Source: Treponema primitia ZAS-1 (GTDB lineage: Bacteria; Spirochaetota; Spirochaetia; Treponematales; Breznakiellaceae). From it: 64,000 nucleotides of DNA. Location: contig NZ_AEEA01000050.1 in assembly GCF_000297095.1 (NCBI RefSeq), positions 1 through 64,000 on the forward strand. The letters run 5' to 3'. Both the position numbers and the translations under genes were made by a program. Shown here piece after piece: positions 36,504 to 44,847 of the stretch. Positions within the stretch are counted from its first letter, which is position 1. Each line of letters starts with the position of its first letter. The notes under the pieces were generated by a model. It was not told where the DNA came from and did no database searches. It saw only the letters and a list, made by a program, of their open reading frames with translations.

Positions 36504-38577
36504 CTTTCAACCCGCGGATATCCTCGATGATAGTTTCACTGCTGGACAATAGGGAGGCGGATTCTTCTTTGACCTTGAGGATCAGGCTGTTGATTTCGTT
36601 CAGGGACTGGATAACTTGATTCCCCCCGCTGCTATGCACCTCCATGGCGTTATTGATGTGTAGTTCCTCGTTCTTGACGGTGTTGATAAGGCTTACCATG
36701 GTGTCAAATTGCTGTTCCGCCTGACCGGAGGATTCTTTGGAACTGTCGATCAGGGCCTTGATATTTTTAAGGCTCCCGGCGATTTCCGCCGCCTGCTTGT
36801 TGGAATTGTCGGCGAGCTTGCGGATTTCCGAGGCGACCACCGAAAAGCCCTTGCCCACCGCTTCCCCGGCGTGGGCCGCTTCAATGGCGGCGTTCATCCC
36901 CAGGATGCTGGTCTGCTCCGCAATGTCCCCGATGACGCTGCAGGCTTCGATAAGCGCGTCGGATTGGGCGGAGACATCATCTATCAGTTCCGCGATGCGG
37001 TGCAGCCGGTTCTTCCCTTCCGAGGATGACTCGTTGAGCAGTAAAACTGTCCGGGCGTTCTGTTCCAGGGTTTGATGGATGGAACGGGTATTTTCCACCA
37101 TCTGCTCTATGGCGGTGGATGAGGAAAGAACATGGTTCGCCGTTTCGCCGATATTGAGCGAAAGGGAACTGATGCCCCCCAGGTTTTTATTCATCTCCCC
37201 CAGGGTATGATCGTAGACCGTGTTGAGTTTCTGTTTGACCGACTCTTCATTCCGGAGGGTTTTTTCAATCTCCACATAGTGCCGGCAATTTTCCATCTTG
37301 TTCAGGCCGTTGATAATGGCAACCGCCATCTGCTCGCAGTTCCGGTACCCGCAGGCGCCGCAGTTGAGGATATCGCTGCTGCTGGTTTTGTGCATCCTGG
37401 TAAAGACCGCCTGGATTTGCTGCTCCGAAGGGTCGATAACCATCTCCTTGAATATCGCCGACCGATCGATATATGAACGGCTGTACAGGCCATCCTCCCA
37501 GTATTTGTCCAGCAGCTTTTCCAGTTTGTTCCGGGCGAAGAGTTTCTGAAAAATATTTTTTGGCTGATATTTTTTCCGGGTCTCCATCTGCCGCTGCTCT
37601 ATCAGGTATTCCACATCGTCCAGGTGTTTCCCCCGGTTCCCCGTACCGGGCCCGCCGTTACAGCCCATGGCGCAGTTAAGGCAGTCGATGAGCTTGAATA
37701 CCGGGCCGTTGGATTTCCTGATAGCCTCCGAAAGGTAGGCCATGTAATGGTAGACCTCGGGGGACCCTTCGATCTTCCGGGTTTTGCTGTTGATATCCTT
37801 GTCGTAACGCTGAACCGTCCGCATGAGCCCCCCGGGGGATGAGAACAGCACCGCCCGTTCCGCCGGGGGATTATCGTAATCCTCCGCCTTATAATTGGCG
37901 ATAGTATCTTTCTTGCTATCCATCCAGTTTTGGATGGAATTGAAGGTAACGTTGTAGTCCCCGATTCCGCAGGCAGCGAATTCCCGCCGCTTGGAATAGC
38001 AGGGGGATATGGCCGCGATCTTACAGTCCGAGTATTGGGGATAATATTTCTTGATAGCCTTCATCATGTGCATCATGGGGCTGTCTGCCGGAGCCAGGTA
38101 GGGGATGAGCTCGGGGCGGTACATTTCGATGAAGGAAACCAGGGTGGGGCAGGGCTGGGAAATAACCGTGAGGGGATTTTTCTTTTTCATGTAGTCCAGG
38201 TAGGACTTAACCGTCAGTTCCGCCCCGAAACTTACGTCAAAAACTGCCTTTGCCCCCAAAGATTTCAGGAGCCCGTTCAGTTCCAGGTATTTACCCTCAA
38301 AACTGGCCGCCGCAGCGGGGGCCACAATAACGACGATTTTGACGCCCTTTTTAAGATCCGCCATAAATTCATCAAAGTCATCGATCCCTATCCGCGCCCC
38401 GTGGGAGCAGACGGTGATACATTCCCCGCAGCCGATGCAGAGGTCGCTGTGGTGGTCCACAATGGCCCCGGACCCGTTGTTACACATCTTTACCGGGCAC
38501 ACCATGATACAACGATGGCAGTTGATACATTTATCTTCCAGAACTTTGATAATCGGCCGCATGGTGACGTTTTCCAT
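36496..38577 (-). CDS. [FeFe]-hydrogenase-like protein fused to a methyl-accepting signalling domain
   Basis: About 693 residues from ATG 38577 (MENVTMRP); a frame upstream to 38628 is probably not used. Two 4Fe-4S ferredoxin motifs lie at residues about 15-60. A [FeFe]-hydrogenase large-subunit domain spans about 70-365. Its H-cluster loops are altered in L1 (SQPCP rather than TSCCP), while L2 (SPCYSKRREF) and L3 (DCLNCAMGCNGGPGTG) keep their Cys. A further 4Fe-4S segment (NCGACGYRNCEQMA) precedes a chemotaxis-receptor signalling domain (about 450-690, with the conserved SILGMNAAIEAAHAGEAVGKGF hairpin region). There is no membrane helix. It is most likely a cytoplasmic hydrogen or redox sensor acting on CheA/CheW, not a catalytic hydrogenase. 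Confidence 0.92.
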   Translation of the reverse strand: MENVTMRPIIKVLEDKCINCHRCIMVCPVKMCNNGSGAIVDHHSDLCIGCGECITVCSHGARIGIDDFDEFMADLKKGVKIVVIVAPAAAASFEGKYLELNGLLKSLGAKAVFDVSFGAELTVKSYLDYMKKKNPLTVISQPCPTLVSFIEMYRPELIPYLAPADSPMMHMMKAIKKYYPQYSDCKIAAISPCYSKRREFAACGIGDYNVTFNSIQNWMDSKKDTIANYKAEDYDNPPAERAVLFSSPGGLMRTVQRYDKDINSKTRKIEGSPEVYHYMAYLSEAIRKSNGPVFKLIDCLNCAMGCNGGPGTGNRGKHLDDVEYLIEQRQMETRKKYQPKNIFQKLFARNKLEKLLDKYWEDGLYSRSYIDRSAIFKEMVIDPSEQQIQAVFTRMHKTSSSDILNCGACGYRNCEQMAVAIINGLNKMENCRHYVEIEKTLRNEESVKQKLNTVYDHTLGEMNKNLGGISSLSLNIGETANHVLSSSTAIEQMVENTRSIHQTLEQNARTVLLLNESSSEGKNRLHRIAELIDDVSAQSDALIEACSVIGDIAEQTSILGMNAAIEAAHAGEAVGKGFSVVASEIRKLADNSNKQAAEIAGSLKNIKALIDSSKESSGQAEQQFDTMVSLINTVKNEELHINNAMEVHSSGGNQVIQSLNEINSLILKVKEESASLLSSSETIIEDIRGLKAM

Positions 38578-38609
38578 AAATCCCCGCAAATTTAGAAAAA
38601 TCAACCTTA

Positions 38610-38638
38610 AAAATAGCATACAATACAAAAAAAATCAA
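38610..38638 (-). promoter_or_regulatory. Putative sigma-70 promoter of the hydrogenase-sensor gene
   Basis: On the minus strand, TTGATT (38638-38633) and TATTTT (38615-38610) are separated by exactly 17 bases of A/T-rich sequence. The ATG at 38577 lies about 33 nt downstream. Confidence 0.55.
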
Positions 38639-38660
38639 GTATCTCCGCTAATAAGTTCAG

Positions 38661-41012
38661 TTATTCTTTATATTGCACCAACCCTCCCTCCCGCAAAATT
38701 TTCCAGGCTTTTTCCGCTGCGCTGTCCCCGAGGAGTCGCGTCAGATCCCGGTAAAAATCTGCAGCGTCAAGGCCGTCATTTTGCGCCGCTTTCTCTAGCA
38801 GTATTGCTGTTGCCGCTGCTTTCTCCCGTATTGGCCCAATCGGTAACAGCCGGTCTTCCAGCCGCCATCGCCAGAAGAGGACGGTCTCCCGGGCGGTATT
38901 TTGTACTATCGGTCTTGAGCCCAGGAAAAGTACGCGGTCCGTTTTGCCGGGAATTGCGTTGCAAGTAGCGCGATTACGGTCCCGGTTCCGGGCGTACTCG
39001 TCCAGGAGTCCCTCTACCAGATCCGCTGCTACATTCGGTTTAGGAATCGTAAAGGGGAAGCCCTGTTCCACCGGAGCCGAAGTTTCTCCGGCCATCCATG
39101 CGGCCAGGAGCTGGTCCAGGGGCCCGGTGAAGCGGTCGAACCGGTCTTCCCCTGCAAAGGATAGATCGTTCAGGGCAAATAGGTTCCGTTGTTTGTCATC
39201 GTCCTTAACTACAAGTGCCGGGTGTTTGCCCTGTTCCCATTCGGCGTAGATCCGGGAATGTACGGTCAGGACGAACTTGTGCCAGAAGGCGGAATCCAGG
39301 AGACCCGCCGCAAAAAGCTGGCGCAGTATTTCTGCGGAATCGATGATCTCCTGGTCGTCCTGGTCCCAATATCCGTAGATCAGGTAGGCATGGGTCAGGA
39401 TGCCCGCTTCCTTAAAAGCGGCGCAGGCATTAACCACATCCCTAAGGCCGATTCCCTTACCAATGCGCTTAAAACCCTCTTCAGCGGCAACCTCGATTCC
39501 TCCGGAAACGCCCACCAATCCTCCTGCAGCAAGGATAGTCGCAGTGTCCGGGGTAAAATTCTTTTCAAAGCGGATGTTTCCCCAGAAGATCAAAGACTGC
39601 TTTAGCTGTCCAGGCTGCTTTAGCTGTCCAGGCTGCTTTAGCTGTCCTGGAAGTCCCGCCTCCCGGTTCAGCAGGGCAAGGCGAAGCAGGGAATCCGACG
39701 GAGCCGCTTCGTCCACCAGATGGATGCCGCGGACGCCGGTTTTTTCCGCCTGGTCCTGCAGATGTTGGAAAAGGGCCTGTGGTTCCAGGGGCTCAAAGCA
39801 CCGGATGTAGTCGAGCTGCACATCGCAGAAAGCGCAGGCGTGCCAGTAGCAGCCGTGGGCCAGGTAGGCCTTGAGCCAGCGGCCATCGGACCAGAGCCGG
39901 TGCATGGGGTTAAGATCGTCCACGGGACGGAGATAACGGGAAAAATCCACGGCGCTGTAATCGGGGAAGACGGTTCGTACTGCATCACGGTCAATATCCC
40001 CAAGGGTAGAAATACTGTTAATGCTCGGATCGCTTATAACACGGCAATCAAGGCGGGACCGGTACTTGGTTTTGTATACCGGCGTATCTTCGGTATGTTC
40101 CAGGATGGCTGCCAGGGAACCGTAACCCCGGTCAAAGGACAGGTAATCAAAGTAGTCGAAAAACGCCGGCTCCTCCATAAACCGGAGTTCCGTGTTTACA
40201 TAACCGCCCCCGGCAATGGTGGTAACATTGCTGCCGTACCGGGCTTTGGCGGATGCCGCGCAGACAAGGGCCCCGGCGAGACAACCCGGGAACGGGATGG
40301 TTACGCCAATTACCAGGGGATCGTTGCCTGCGGTAATAAGCCGGTCCAGTGCGTCCCACTGATCCTCAAGCAGGGGACGGTAGAATTCCCGCAGAATATA
40401 ACTGTCGAGGCCTTGCTCCACCGCAGAAAAATCCCGAAACCCTGCACTAAAACTGCCGGCGTAACGGATAAGGCTGAAGGAGGGGTCCACCGTGACGGTG
40501 ATAAAGTCTGCCAGATCCGCAAGAAGTTTGCTTGCTAGGAGAGGGGCGTCATCGCTCAGGGGGTTTCCGTCCAGGGAATCCAGGCAAGCGTCGAATCGGG
40601 GACCCCCGGGGAGAACGCCGTTTGCCAAGGCCAGAAGGTGGCCGAACTCCCGATCACGGCCGCGAAGAAAATCAATCAGCCGGTCTATGGAGGAAAGCCA
40701 GCGATCCTCCTCGGAGAGGAAACGGTCTATATTATAGAGAACATTTTGATTTTTTTGGCTCGGCTTAGCCGCTGCCTTGGCGTCGGTAAAAATCCGTTCC
40801 AGTTGATTTTTTTGGCTCGGCTTAGCCGCTGCCTTGGCGTCGGTAAAAATCCGTTCCAGCCCGGGGCGGCAAAAGATCCGTTCAAAGAGGCCGATGGAAT
40901 GATCCTGGACCCGGACCTGATAACCCCGGCCTTCAAGAAAAGTTTTCAGGTAATACGGGGCAGGGTAGGGGGAGTTAAGCTGCGACAGGGGCGGTTGGAC
41001 CAGACAAAACAC
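38661..41012 (-). CDS. B12-binding radical SAM protein with in-frame tandem repeats
   Basis: A 783-residue protein. The N-terminus (PYPAPYYLKTFLEGRGYQV) and the segment DPLVIGVTIPFPGCLAGALVCA look like a B12-binding region. The radical SAM cluster motif is CYWHACAFC, a CX4CX2C spacing rather than the usual CX3CX2C. The C-terminal half continues the SAM barrel (GGLVGVSGGIEVAAEEGF). The reaction is unknown. Three repeats disturb the reading frame length but not the frame: two 19-residue copies near the N-terminus, GQLKQP three times in the middle, and a dispersed CGTTGCAAGTAGCGCG element near 38947-38973. The GTG start at 41012 shares one base with the TAG of the small Cys-rich gene, and GGAAGG precedes it. 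Confidence 0.9.
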   Translation of the reverse strand: MFCLVQPPLSQLNSPYPAPYYLKTFLEGRGYQVRVQDHSIGLFERIFCRPGLERIFTDAKAAAKPSQKNQLERIFTDAKAAAKPSQKNQNVLYNIDRFLSEEDRWLSSIDRLIDFLRGRDREFGHLLALANGVLPGGPRFDACLDSLDGNPLSDDAPLLASKLLADLADFITVTVDPSFSLIRYAGSFSAGFRDFSAVEQGLDSYILREFYRPLLEDQWDALDRLITAGNDPLVIGVTIPFPGCLAGALVCAASAKARYGSNVTTIAGGGYVNTELRFMEEPAFFDYFDYLSFDRGYGSLAAILEHTEDTPVYKTKYRSRLDCRVISDPSINSISTLGDIDRDAVRTVFPDYSAVDFSRYLRPVDDLNPMHRLWSDGRWLKAYLAHGCYWHACAFCDVQLDYIRCFEPLEPQALFQHLQDQAEKTGVRGIHLVDEAAPSDSLLRLALLNREAGLPGQLKQPGQLKQPGQLKQSLIFWGNIRFEKNFTPDTATILAAGGLVGVSGGIEVAAEEGFKRIGKGIGLRDVVNACAAFKEAGILTHAYLIYGYWDQDDQEIIDSAEILRQLFAAGLLDSAFWHKFVLTVHSRIYAEWEQGKHPALVVKDDDKQRNLFALNDLSFAGEDRFDRFTGPLDQLLAAWMAGETSAPVEQGFPFTIPKPNVAADLVEGLLDEYARNRDRNRATCNAIPGKTDRVLFLGSRPIVQNTARETVLFWRWRLEDRLLPIGPIREKAAATAILLEKAAQNDGLDAADFYRDLTRLLGDSAAEKAWKILREGGLVQYKE
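38947..38973. repeat. Dispersed CGTTGCAAGT element inside the radical SAM gene
   Basis: GGGAATTGCGTTGCAAGTAG followed by CGCG closely matches the 24-bp units at 35062-35133 and the elements inside the alpha-2-macroglobulin gene. It is read in the minus-strand frame as part of RNRATCNAIPG. Confidence 0.7.
39601..39650. repeat. Three 18-bp tandem repeats in the radical SAM gene
   Basis: The unit TTTAGCTGTCCAGGCTGC occurs at 39601 and 39619, with a slightly changed third copy at 39637. It encodes three GQLKQ/P repeats in the minus-strand protein, between the radical SAM barrel strands, as an in-frame insertion. Confidence 0.85.
40746..40859. repeat. Two identical 57-bp tandem repeats in the radical SAM gene
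   Basis: Units 40746-40802 and 40803-40859 appear identical by eye. They encode two copies of LERIFTDAKAAAKPSQKNQ in the minus-strand protein near its N-terminus. Identity over the full unit points to a recent duplication. Confidence 0.9.
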
Positions 41013-41215
41013 TAAAAGCCTTCCTTTGGCTGGAAGCTGGGGCAGTGGCGTCCGGTGGCGGAGAGTACCTCAAGGGAGGGGAGGTTCCGACTTTTGATGC
41101 CGAATACCGCACAGGAACGGGGGAAGGCAGGTTCCCAGGTAACCTTAAAATAGACGCACTTGAGACAGTCCGGGGCGCGGGGCTTTTTGTCCTGGTGTTC
41201 ATTGTCCTTTGGCAC
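41012..41215 (-). CDS. Small four-Cys protein of a widespread family of unknown function
   Basis: A 67-residue protein (GTG start at 41215, AGGAGAAG about 8-10 nt upstream). It has the pattern CLKCVYFKVTWEPAFPRSC, then FGIKSRNLPSLEVLSATGRHC. I recognise this as a small conserved bacterial family with four Cys, probably metal binding, whose members have sometimes been labelled by error as enzymes. No function is known to me. Its TAG shares one base with the GTG start of the radical SAM gene, so the two are coupled. Confidence 0.75.
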   Translation of the reverse strand: MPKDNEHQDKKPRAPDCLKCVYFKVTWEPAFPRSCAVFGIKSRNLPSLEVLSATGRHCPSFQPKEGF

Positions 41216-41275
41216 CTAAAATCTTCTCCTGCATTCATTATAGGAAAAGCTCGGCTTTTCGCAAAGGTCCGGCAT

Positions 41276-41304
41276 TTGACAGTTCCCGGCTCTTGGGGTA
41301 TTCT
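41276..41304 (+). promoter_or_regulatory. Strong sigma-70-type promoter before ptsI
   Basis: TTGACA (41276-41281) and TATTCT (41299-41304) with a 17-base spacer. The expected transcription start (about 41310-41312) lies at or just before the ptsI ATG at 41313. Confidence 0.75.
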
Positions 41305-41312
41305 TCAATAAT

Positions 41313-43052
41313 ATGAAGAAGTTGAGCGGTGTTTCCGCATCCCCGGGTATCGTTATTGGGAAGTTTTTTCTCTATCAGGGGAACGAATTCCAGGATATTC
41401 CCCGGTATGCCATAGGAAAGACTCAGATCGATTCGGAGTGGCGGCGTTTTCTTACGGCCACCGAGGCTGCGGCGGCGGATGTCCGTGCCCTGTATGACAA
41501 GGCTGTCCAAGAAACGAGTAAGGAAAAAGCGGATATTTTTCAGGCCCACCTGATGATGCTGGAGGATACGGAATTTCAGGATCAGATTAAGAAAGAGCTG
41601 GAAGCGGATCGTGAAAACATTGAATGGGTTGTTTCGGATATTTCCCGCAGAATTACCTCAAAGATGCTGTCCTCTTCCGACGCCTATCTTCGGGAACGGG
41701 CGGTGGATATTGCCGATGTGTCCCACCGGCTGATGCATAAGCTCCTGGGGGTAAAGGAATTTTCCCTGGCGGATCTGACCGAGGACGTTATCCTGGTTGC
41801 CCACGATCTTATGCCGTCGGAAGTATTAGCCATGAATAAAGATAGGGTCAAGGGTATTCTGATGGACATGGGGGGTCGGACCTCCCATACCGCCATCCTG
41901 GCCCGGGCCTTCGGCGTACCGGCGGTATTGGGGCTTTCCACGGTTACCAGGGAGATCACCACCGGTGATATCCTGGTGGTGGACGGCGGCGCCGGTCAGG
42001 TTATCATCAATCCCAGTAAGAATGTCCTGCTTAAATACCAGGATGCCATAAAACAATACCAGCGGAAACGGGATAAACTCCTTTCGGAGGTGGATCTGCC
42101 GGCGGAAACCAAGGACGGACACCGGGTATGCCTCAAGGCCAATATCGAAGTACCCGAGGAAGCGGAGGCGGTTCTGCACTATGGCGCCGAGGGTATAGGC
42201 CTCTACCGTTCGGAATTTCTTTTCCTTACCCCCGGTCAGGCTGCGGAGGAGGAGTGGCAGTACCAGGCCTATAGTTCGGTGCTGAAAGCCATGGGAGATC
42301 TGCCGGTGACTATCCGGACCCTGGATGTGGGAGGCGATAAGGTATCCCCCAATATTCAGCCGGCGGATGATAAAAATCCGCTCCTGGGCTGGAGGGCCAT
42401 ACGTATGTGCCTTGCCCGGCCGGACCTTTTTAAGACCCAGCTTAGGGCTATACTCCGGGCCAGTGCCTATGGAAATGTAAAGATCATGTTCCCCATGATC
42501 TCCGGGGTTGAGGAGTTGGAGCAGGCCCTTTCTTTATTGGAGGAAGCGAAGGCGGAATGCCTGCAGAAAAAGCAGCGTTTTGCCAAAAAGATAGAGGTGG
42601 GGACCATGATCGAAATCCCCTCTGCTGCCCTTACTGCGGATGTTCTGGCCCGGAAATCGGATTTTTTCTCCATAGGGACCAACGATCTTCTCCAATATAC
42701 CCTGGCGGTTGACCGGGGAAATGAAAAGGTAAGCTACCTTGCCCAGCCTTTCCATCCGGCGGTACTCCGGCTCCTCAAGCTGACCATCGACGCCGCCCAT
42801 TCCAGGGGTATCAAGGCCGCCATGTGCGGGGAATTGGCAGGGGCTTCCTTTGCGACGCCCATACTCTTAGGCCTCGGGCTGGACGAATTCAGCATGGCCG
42901 CCTCGGCCATCCCTATCGTTAAACGGATCATCCGGGGGACCACCCTCGAAAGCTGCCGTGACCTGGCGGAAAAAGCCATGGCCAGTGTCTCCTACAAGCA
43001 GACCGATACCTTGGTCAACGCCTGGATGGCCGAATATTTCCCCGCCAAGTGA
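41313..43052 (+). CDS. ptsI: Phosphoenolpyruvate-protein phosphotransferase (enzyme I)
   Basis: A 579-residue enzyme I, the normal length. It transfers phosphate from phosphoenolpyruvate to HPr. The N-terminal start MKKLSGVSASPGI is typical. The phospho-His is in GGRTSHTAILARAFGVPAV. The C-terminal PEP-binding barrel is present, with the IMFPMISGVEEL and AAMCGELAGASF active-site segments (catalytic Cys in MCGE). No ribosome-binding site precedes the ATG, and the promoter lies immediately upstream, so the mRNA may be leaderless or nearly so. In spirochaetes with few PTS permeases, enzyme I often serves regulation rather than sugar import; no permease is visible here. Confidence 0.97.
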   Translation: MKKLSGVSASPGIVIGKFFLYQGNEFQDIPRYAIGKTQIDSEWRRFLTATEAAAADVRALYDKAVQETSKEKADIFQAHLMMLEDTEFQDQIKKELEADRENIEWVVSDISRRITSKMLSSSDAYLRERAVDIADVSHRLMHKLLGVKEFSLADLTEDVILVAHDLMPSEVLAMNKDRVKGILMDMGGRTSHTAILARAFGVPAVLGLSTVTREITTGDILVVDGGAGQVIINPSKNVLLKYQDAIKQYQRKRDKLLSEVDLPAETKDGHRVCLKANIEVPEEAEAVLHYGAEGIGLYRSEFLFLTPGQAAEEEWQYQAYSSVLKAMGDLPVTIRTLDVGGDKVSPNIQPADDKNPLLGWRAIRMCLARPDLFKTQLRAILRASAYGNVKIMFPMISGVEELEQALSLLEEAKAECLQKKQRFAKKIEVGTMIEIPSAALTADVLARKSDFFSIGTNDLLQYTLAVDRGNEKVSYLAQPFHPAVLRLLKLTIDAAHSRGIKAAMCGELAGASFATPILLGLGLDEFSMAASAIPIVKRIIRGTTLESCRDLAEKAMASVSYKQTDTLVNAWMAEYFPAK

Positions 43053-43065
43053 AGGATCCGCCATA

Positions 43066-44481
43066 ATGGAATTTGATCCCCGGGACAAGTACCGGAAGCT
43101 CCCCACGGTAGTCTTGGCCGGCCGTCCCAATGTGGGCAAATCCACCCTTTTCAATCGCCTCCTCCATACGCGGCGCGCCATCACGGATCCGACTCCGGGG
43201 GTAACCCGGGACCCCGTGGCCATGGACGCCTTTATCAACGGGAAACCCCTGCGGCTTATGGATACCGGCGGCTTTAAGCTGGACCGCAAAGCCGACGGCG
43301 GCAGGGATATTCCCGACGATACCCTGGACGACCTGGTTGTGGAGAAGACCCTGGGAGCCCTGGAAAGCGCGGATCTGATTCTCCTGATCCTGGAAGCGGG
43401 GGAACTTACCCCGGAGGATGAGGAATTCATCGGCTTGCTGCGGCCGTACCAGAAAAAACTTTTAGCGGTGGTGAACAAGACCGAGGGGGGCCGCCGGGAA
43501 AACGAGTCCTGGAATATCCTCTCTTACGGCTTTGACAAGGTTTTGATGATCTCCGCCGAACACGGGGACAATGTGGGGGATCTGGAGGACGCCATCATCG
43601 CCCGGCTCGATTTTTCCAAGGTTGAGCTTGACGATCCGGATAAGCGGCCCATCAGGATAGCTATCGTGGGGAAACCCAATACGGGGAAGTCCACCCTTTC
43701 GAACCGCCTTACCTCAACTACGGCCTCCATTGTAAGCGATATACCCGGTACCACTAGGGATGTGGTGGAGGGCCATTTTTCTTACAAGAACCGGGATTTC
43801 CAGGTCCTGGATACCGCGGGGATACGCCGGAAAAGCAAGGTTACGGAGAACATCGAATACTATTCGGTGAATCGGGCCATCAAAACCATGGATGATGCAG
43901 ATATAGTATTTCTAATGATTGATGCCCAGGAGGGGCTTTCGGATCAGGACAAGAAGATCGCCGCCCTGGCGGATGAGCGGGGCCGGGGGATCATCATGGT
44001 CCTCAACAAGTGGGATACCATGCCGGATGTAAAAAACACCTTTACTGCGGTGCAGGATCGTATCCATTTCCTCTTTGGGCAGATGGAATACGCCCCCATC
44101 CTGCCGGTCAGCGCCCAAACCGGTTCCGGTATTGATGCACTGCTCAACACCGCGGTTCGGATGCACGCCCAGCTTAATCTCCACACCGATACGGGCGCCC
44201 TGAACCAGGCCCTGGAACGCTGGCTTACGGAAAGTCCGCCGCCGTCGGGCCCCCAAACCCGGTTCAAGCTGAAGTACGCCGTCCAGGTTTCGGACAACCC
44301 CGTGAAGTTTATCGTCTTCGCCTCCCGTCCCAAGGCGGTGAGCGAATCCTACGTCAGTTACCTGCGAAACAAGATACGCCGGGACCTGGGCTATTCCCTG
44401 ATCCCCTTAGGCATAGAGATACGCGCTTCCGCCAAGAACGATTTGACCCGGAAGAATAGTTCCCGAAAGGATCGGCGTTGA
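43066..44481 (+). CDS. der: Ribosome biogenesis GTPase Der (EngA)
   Basis: About 471 residues. Two tandem GTPase domains act in 50S ribosome assembly. Domain 1 has GRPNVGKST, DTGGF and NKTE. Domain 2 has GKPNTGKST, DTAGIRRKSK and NKWD. A KH-like RNA-binding domain (FKLKYAVQVSDNPVKF to the end) and a basic tail follow. I use ATG 43066 (MEFDPRDKYRKLP, AAGGA about 10 nt upstream) rather than an in-frame ATG at 42958 that lies inside ptsI. It is followed 3 nt later by the MerR-type gene. Confidence 0.97.
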   Translation: MEFDPRDKYRKLPTVVLAGRPNVGKSTLFNRLLHTRRAITDPTPGVTRDPVAMDAFINGKPLRLMDTGGFKLDRKADGGRDIPDDTLDDLVVEKTLGALESADLILLILEAGELTPEDEEFIGLLRPYQKKLLAVVNKTEGGRRENESWNILSYGFDKVLMISAEHGDNVGDLEDAIIARLDFSKVELDDPDKRPIRIAIVGKPNTGKSTLSNRLTSTTASIVSDIPGTTRDVVEGHFSYKNRDFQVLDTAGIRRKSKVTENIEYYSVNRAIKTMDDADIVFLMIDAQEGLSDQDKKIAALADERGRGIIMVLNKWDTMPDVKNTFTAVQDRIHFLFGQMEYAPILPVSAQTGSGIDALLNTAVRMHAQLNLHTDTGALNQALERWLTESPPPSGPQTRFKLKYAVQVSDNPVKFIVFASRPKAVSESYVSYLRNKIRRDLGYSLIPLGIEIRASAKNDLTRKNSSRKDRR

Positions 44482-44484
44482 GCC

Positions 44485-44847
44485 ATGGCAGCCTACGGGA
44501 TTGGGGATCTGGAAAAACTCCTGGGGGTTAAGGCCCATGTGATCCGCTACTGGGAAAAGGAGGTCCCCCTGATTCAGAGCCGCAAAGACCTTGCCGGCAG
44601 ACGGGTCTACGCCAAGCGGGACCTGCTGATCTTCTTCCGGCTGAAGTACCTCCTCTACGATCGCCGTTTTACTATTGAGGGCGCCCGTGAACAGCTCTTC
44701 CGGGAATTTACCGGCGGCGGGATTGAAAACCAAAATCTCAAAGCGTACATTGAAGCGCTTCGCTCGGACCTGGTGGATCTGTACTTCCTGGTTCACCAGC
44801 CGGACGGTCCAACCCAGCCCCCCGCGAATGACCAAGGCCCTGTTTGA
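44485..44847 (+). CDS. MerR-family DNA-binding protein
   Basis: A 120-residue protein with a complete N-terminal MerR winged helix-turn-helix (YGIGDLEKLLGVKAHVIRYWEKEVPLI, then RRVYAKRDLLIFFRLKYLLYDRRFTIEGAREQL). The C-terminal half is short, with no Cys metal-binding motif, so no metal or drug specificity can be read. It lies 3 nt after der, and its TGA overlaps the next ATG (TGATG). The target genes are unknown. Confidence 0.92.
   Translation: MAAYGIGDLEKLLGVKAHVIRYWEKEVPLIQSRKDLAGRRVYAKRDLLIFFRLKYLLYDRRFTIEGAREQLFREFTGGGIENQNLKAYIEALRSDLVDLYFLVHQPDGPTQPPANDQGPV

Noticed and set aside
39601..40859. Repeats in the radical SAM gene as a CRISPR array
   Set aside because: The units are directly adjacent, without unique spacers, and are translated in frame.
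42958..43065. Extended N-terminus of Der from ATG 42958
   Set aside because: It lies inside the ptsI coding region, and the extra residues do not resemble any Der N-terminus.
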